Positions 45,320 to 45,457 of a stretch of DNA of 45,457 bases are shown one piece after another. Position 1 is the first letter of the stretch, and every line of letters starts with the position of its first letter. The stretch is from Chromera velia (Eukaryota; Sar; Chromeraceae). The notes below the pieces were generated by a model. It saw only the letters and a list, made by a program, of their open reading frames with translations. It was not told where the DNA came from and did not search any database. The stretch spans positions 1 through 45,457 of the forward strand of contig JAHBMJ010005747.1 in NCBI GenBank assembly GCA_018398765.1, written 5' to 3'. A program made the position numbers and the translations under genes.

Positions 45320-45457
45320 AAAGAGACAGAGAAAAAGAAAAGAAAGAGAAAATTAAGAGAAAGAAAGAAACCTTGCCGAGAGAACTAAGAAAAGCCGAAG
45401 GAAAATCGAAAGAAAAGAAGAAACCTTTCGGACGGGGCGCCCGCCGGGGCCCCGGCC

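Overview
The window is nuclear DNA of a unicellular eukaryote. It has intron-rich genes with TGCAG acceptors, many (TG)n, (TC)n and (CTT)n microsatellites in introns, frequent TGCATGCA motifs, long polar low-complexity proteins, an ankyrin-repeat gene and an organelle-type GatC. No operons, Shine-Dalgarno sites or bacterial signals are present. The best guess is a chromerid or related alveolate alga such as Chromera velia. That is inference from style; no sequence match could be run.

Layout. (1) 1-24498, plus strand: one very large gene entering from the left, with about 47 visible exons and about 2,575 codons. Every proposed exon is a multiple of three and every intron is phase 0. Three cysteine-rich exons are followed by a run of exons of 9-99 nt, several exactly one heptad (21 nt) long, then two huge exons (1,506 and 3,171 nt) and a few 3' exons ending at a stop with AATAAA just behind it. 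(2) 24499-25657: AT-rich gene-free spacer. (3) 25658-27497, minus: three-exon gatC whose second intron carries a 4 x 78 bp minisatellite. (4) 27500-28304: spacer with a 20-bp GC palindrome and an E2F-like site. (5) 28305-29123, plus: intronless membrane protein with a C-terminal OmpA-like domain. (6) 29124-35021: no supported gene; simple repeats and an AT-rich island with a 303-bp duplication and a roughly 220-bp tandem repeat. (7) 35022-37922, minus: five-exon gene for a Ser/Arg/Lys-rich protein. (8) 37923-38874: shared upstream region with a helically phased GCACAACA array. (9) 38875-42367, plus: ankyrin-repeat gene with an apparent frameshift and a 21-N gap. (10) 42368-45457: two 374-bp copies of an element with short terminal inverted repeats bracket a minus-strand exon that weakly resembles the CAP10/GT90 glycosyltransferase family.

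The genes do not form a pathway. GatC would serve organellar Gln-tRNA synthesis. The giant gene and the OmpA-like protein look structural or surface-associated. The large gene's exon/intron design is the most unusual thing here. Splice sites were read by eye from consensus, frame and phase, so the smallest exons need transcript evidence.
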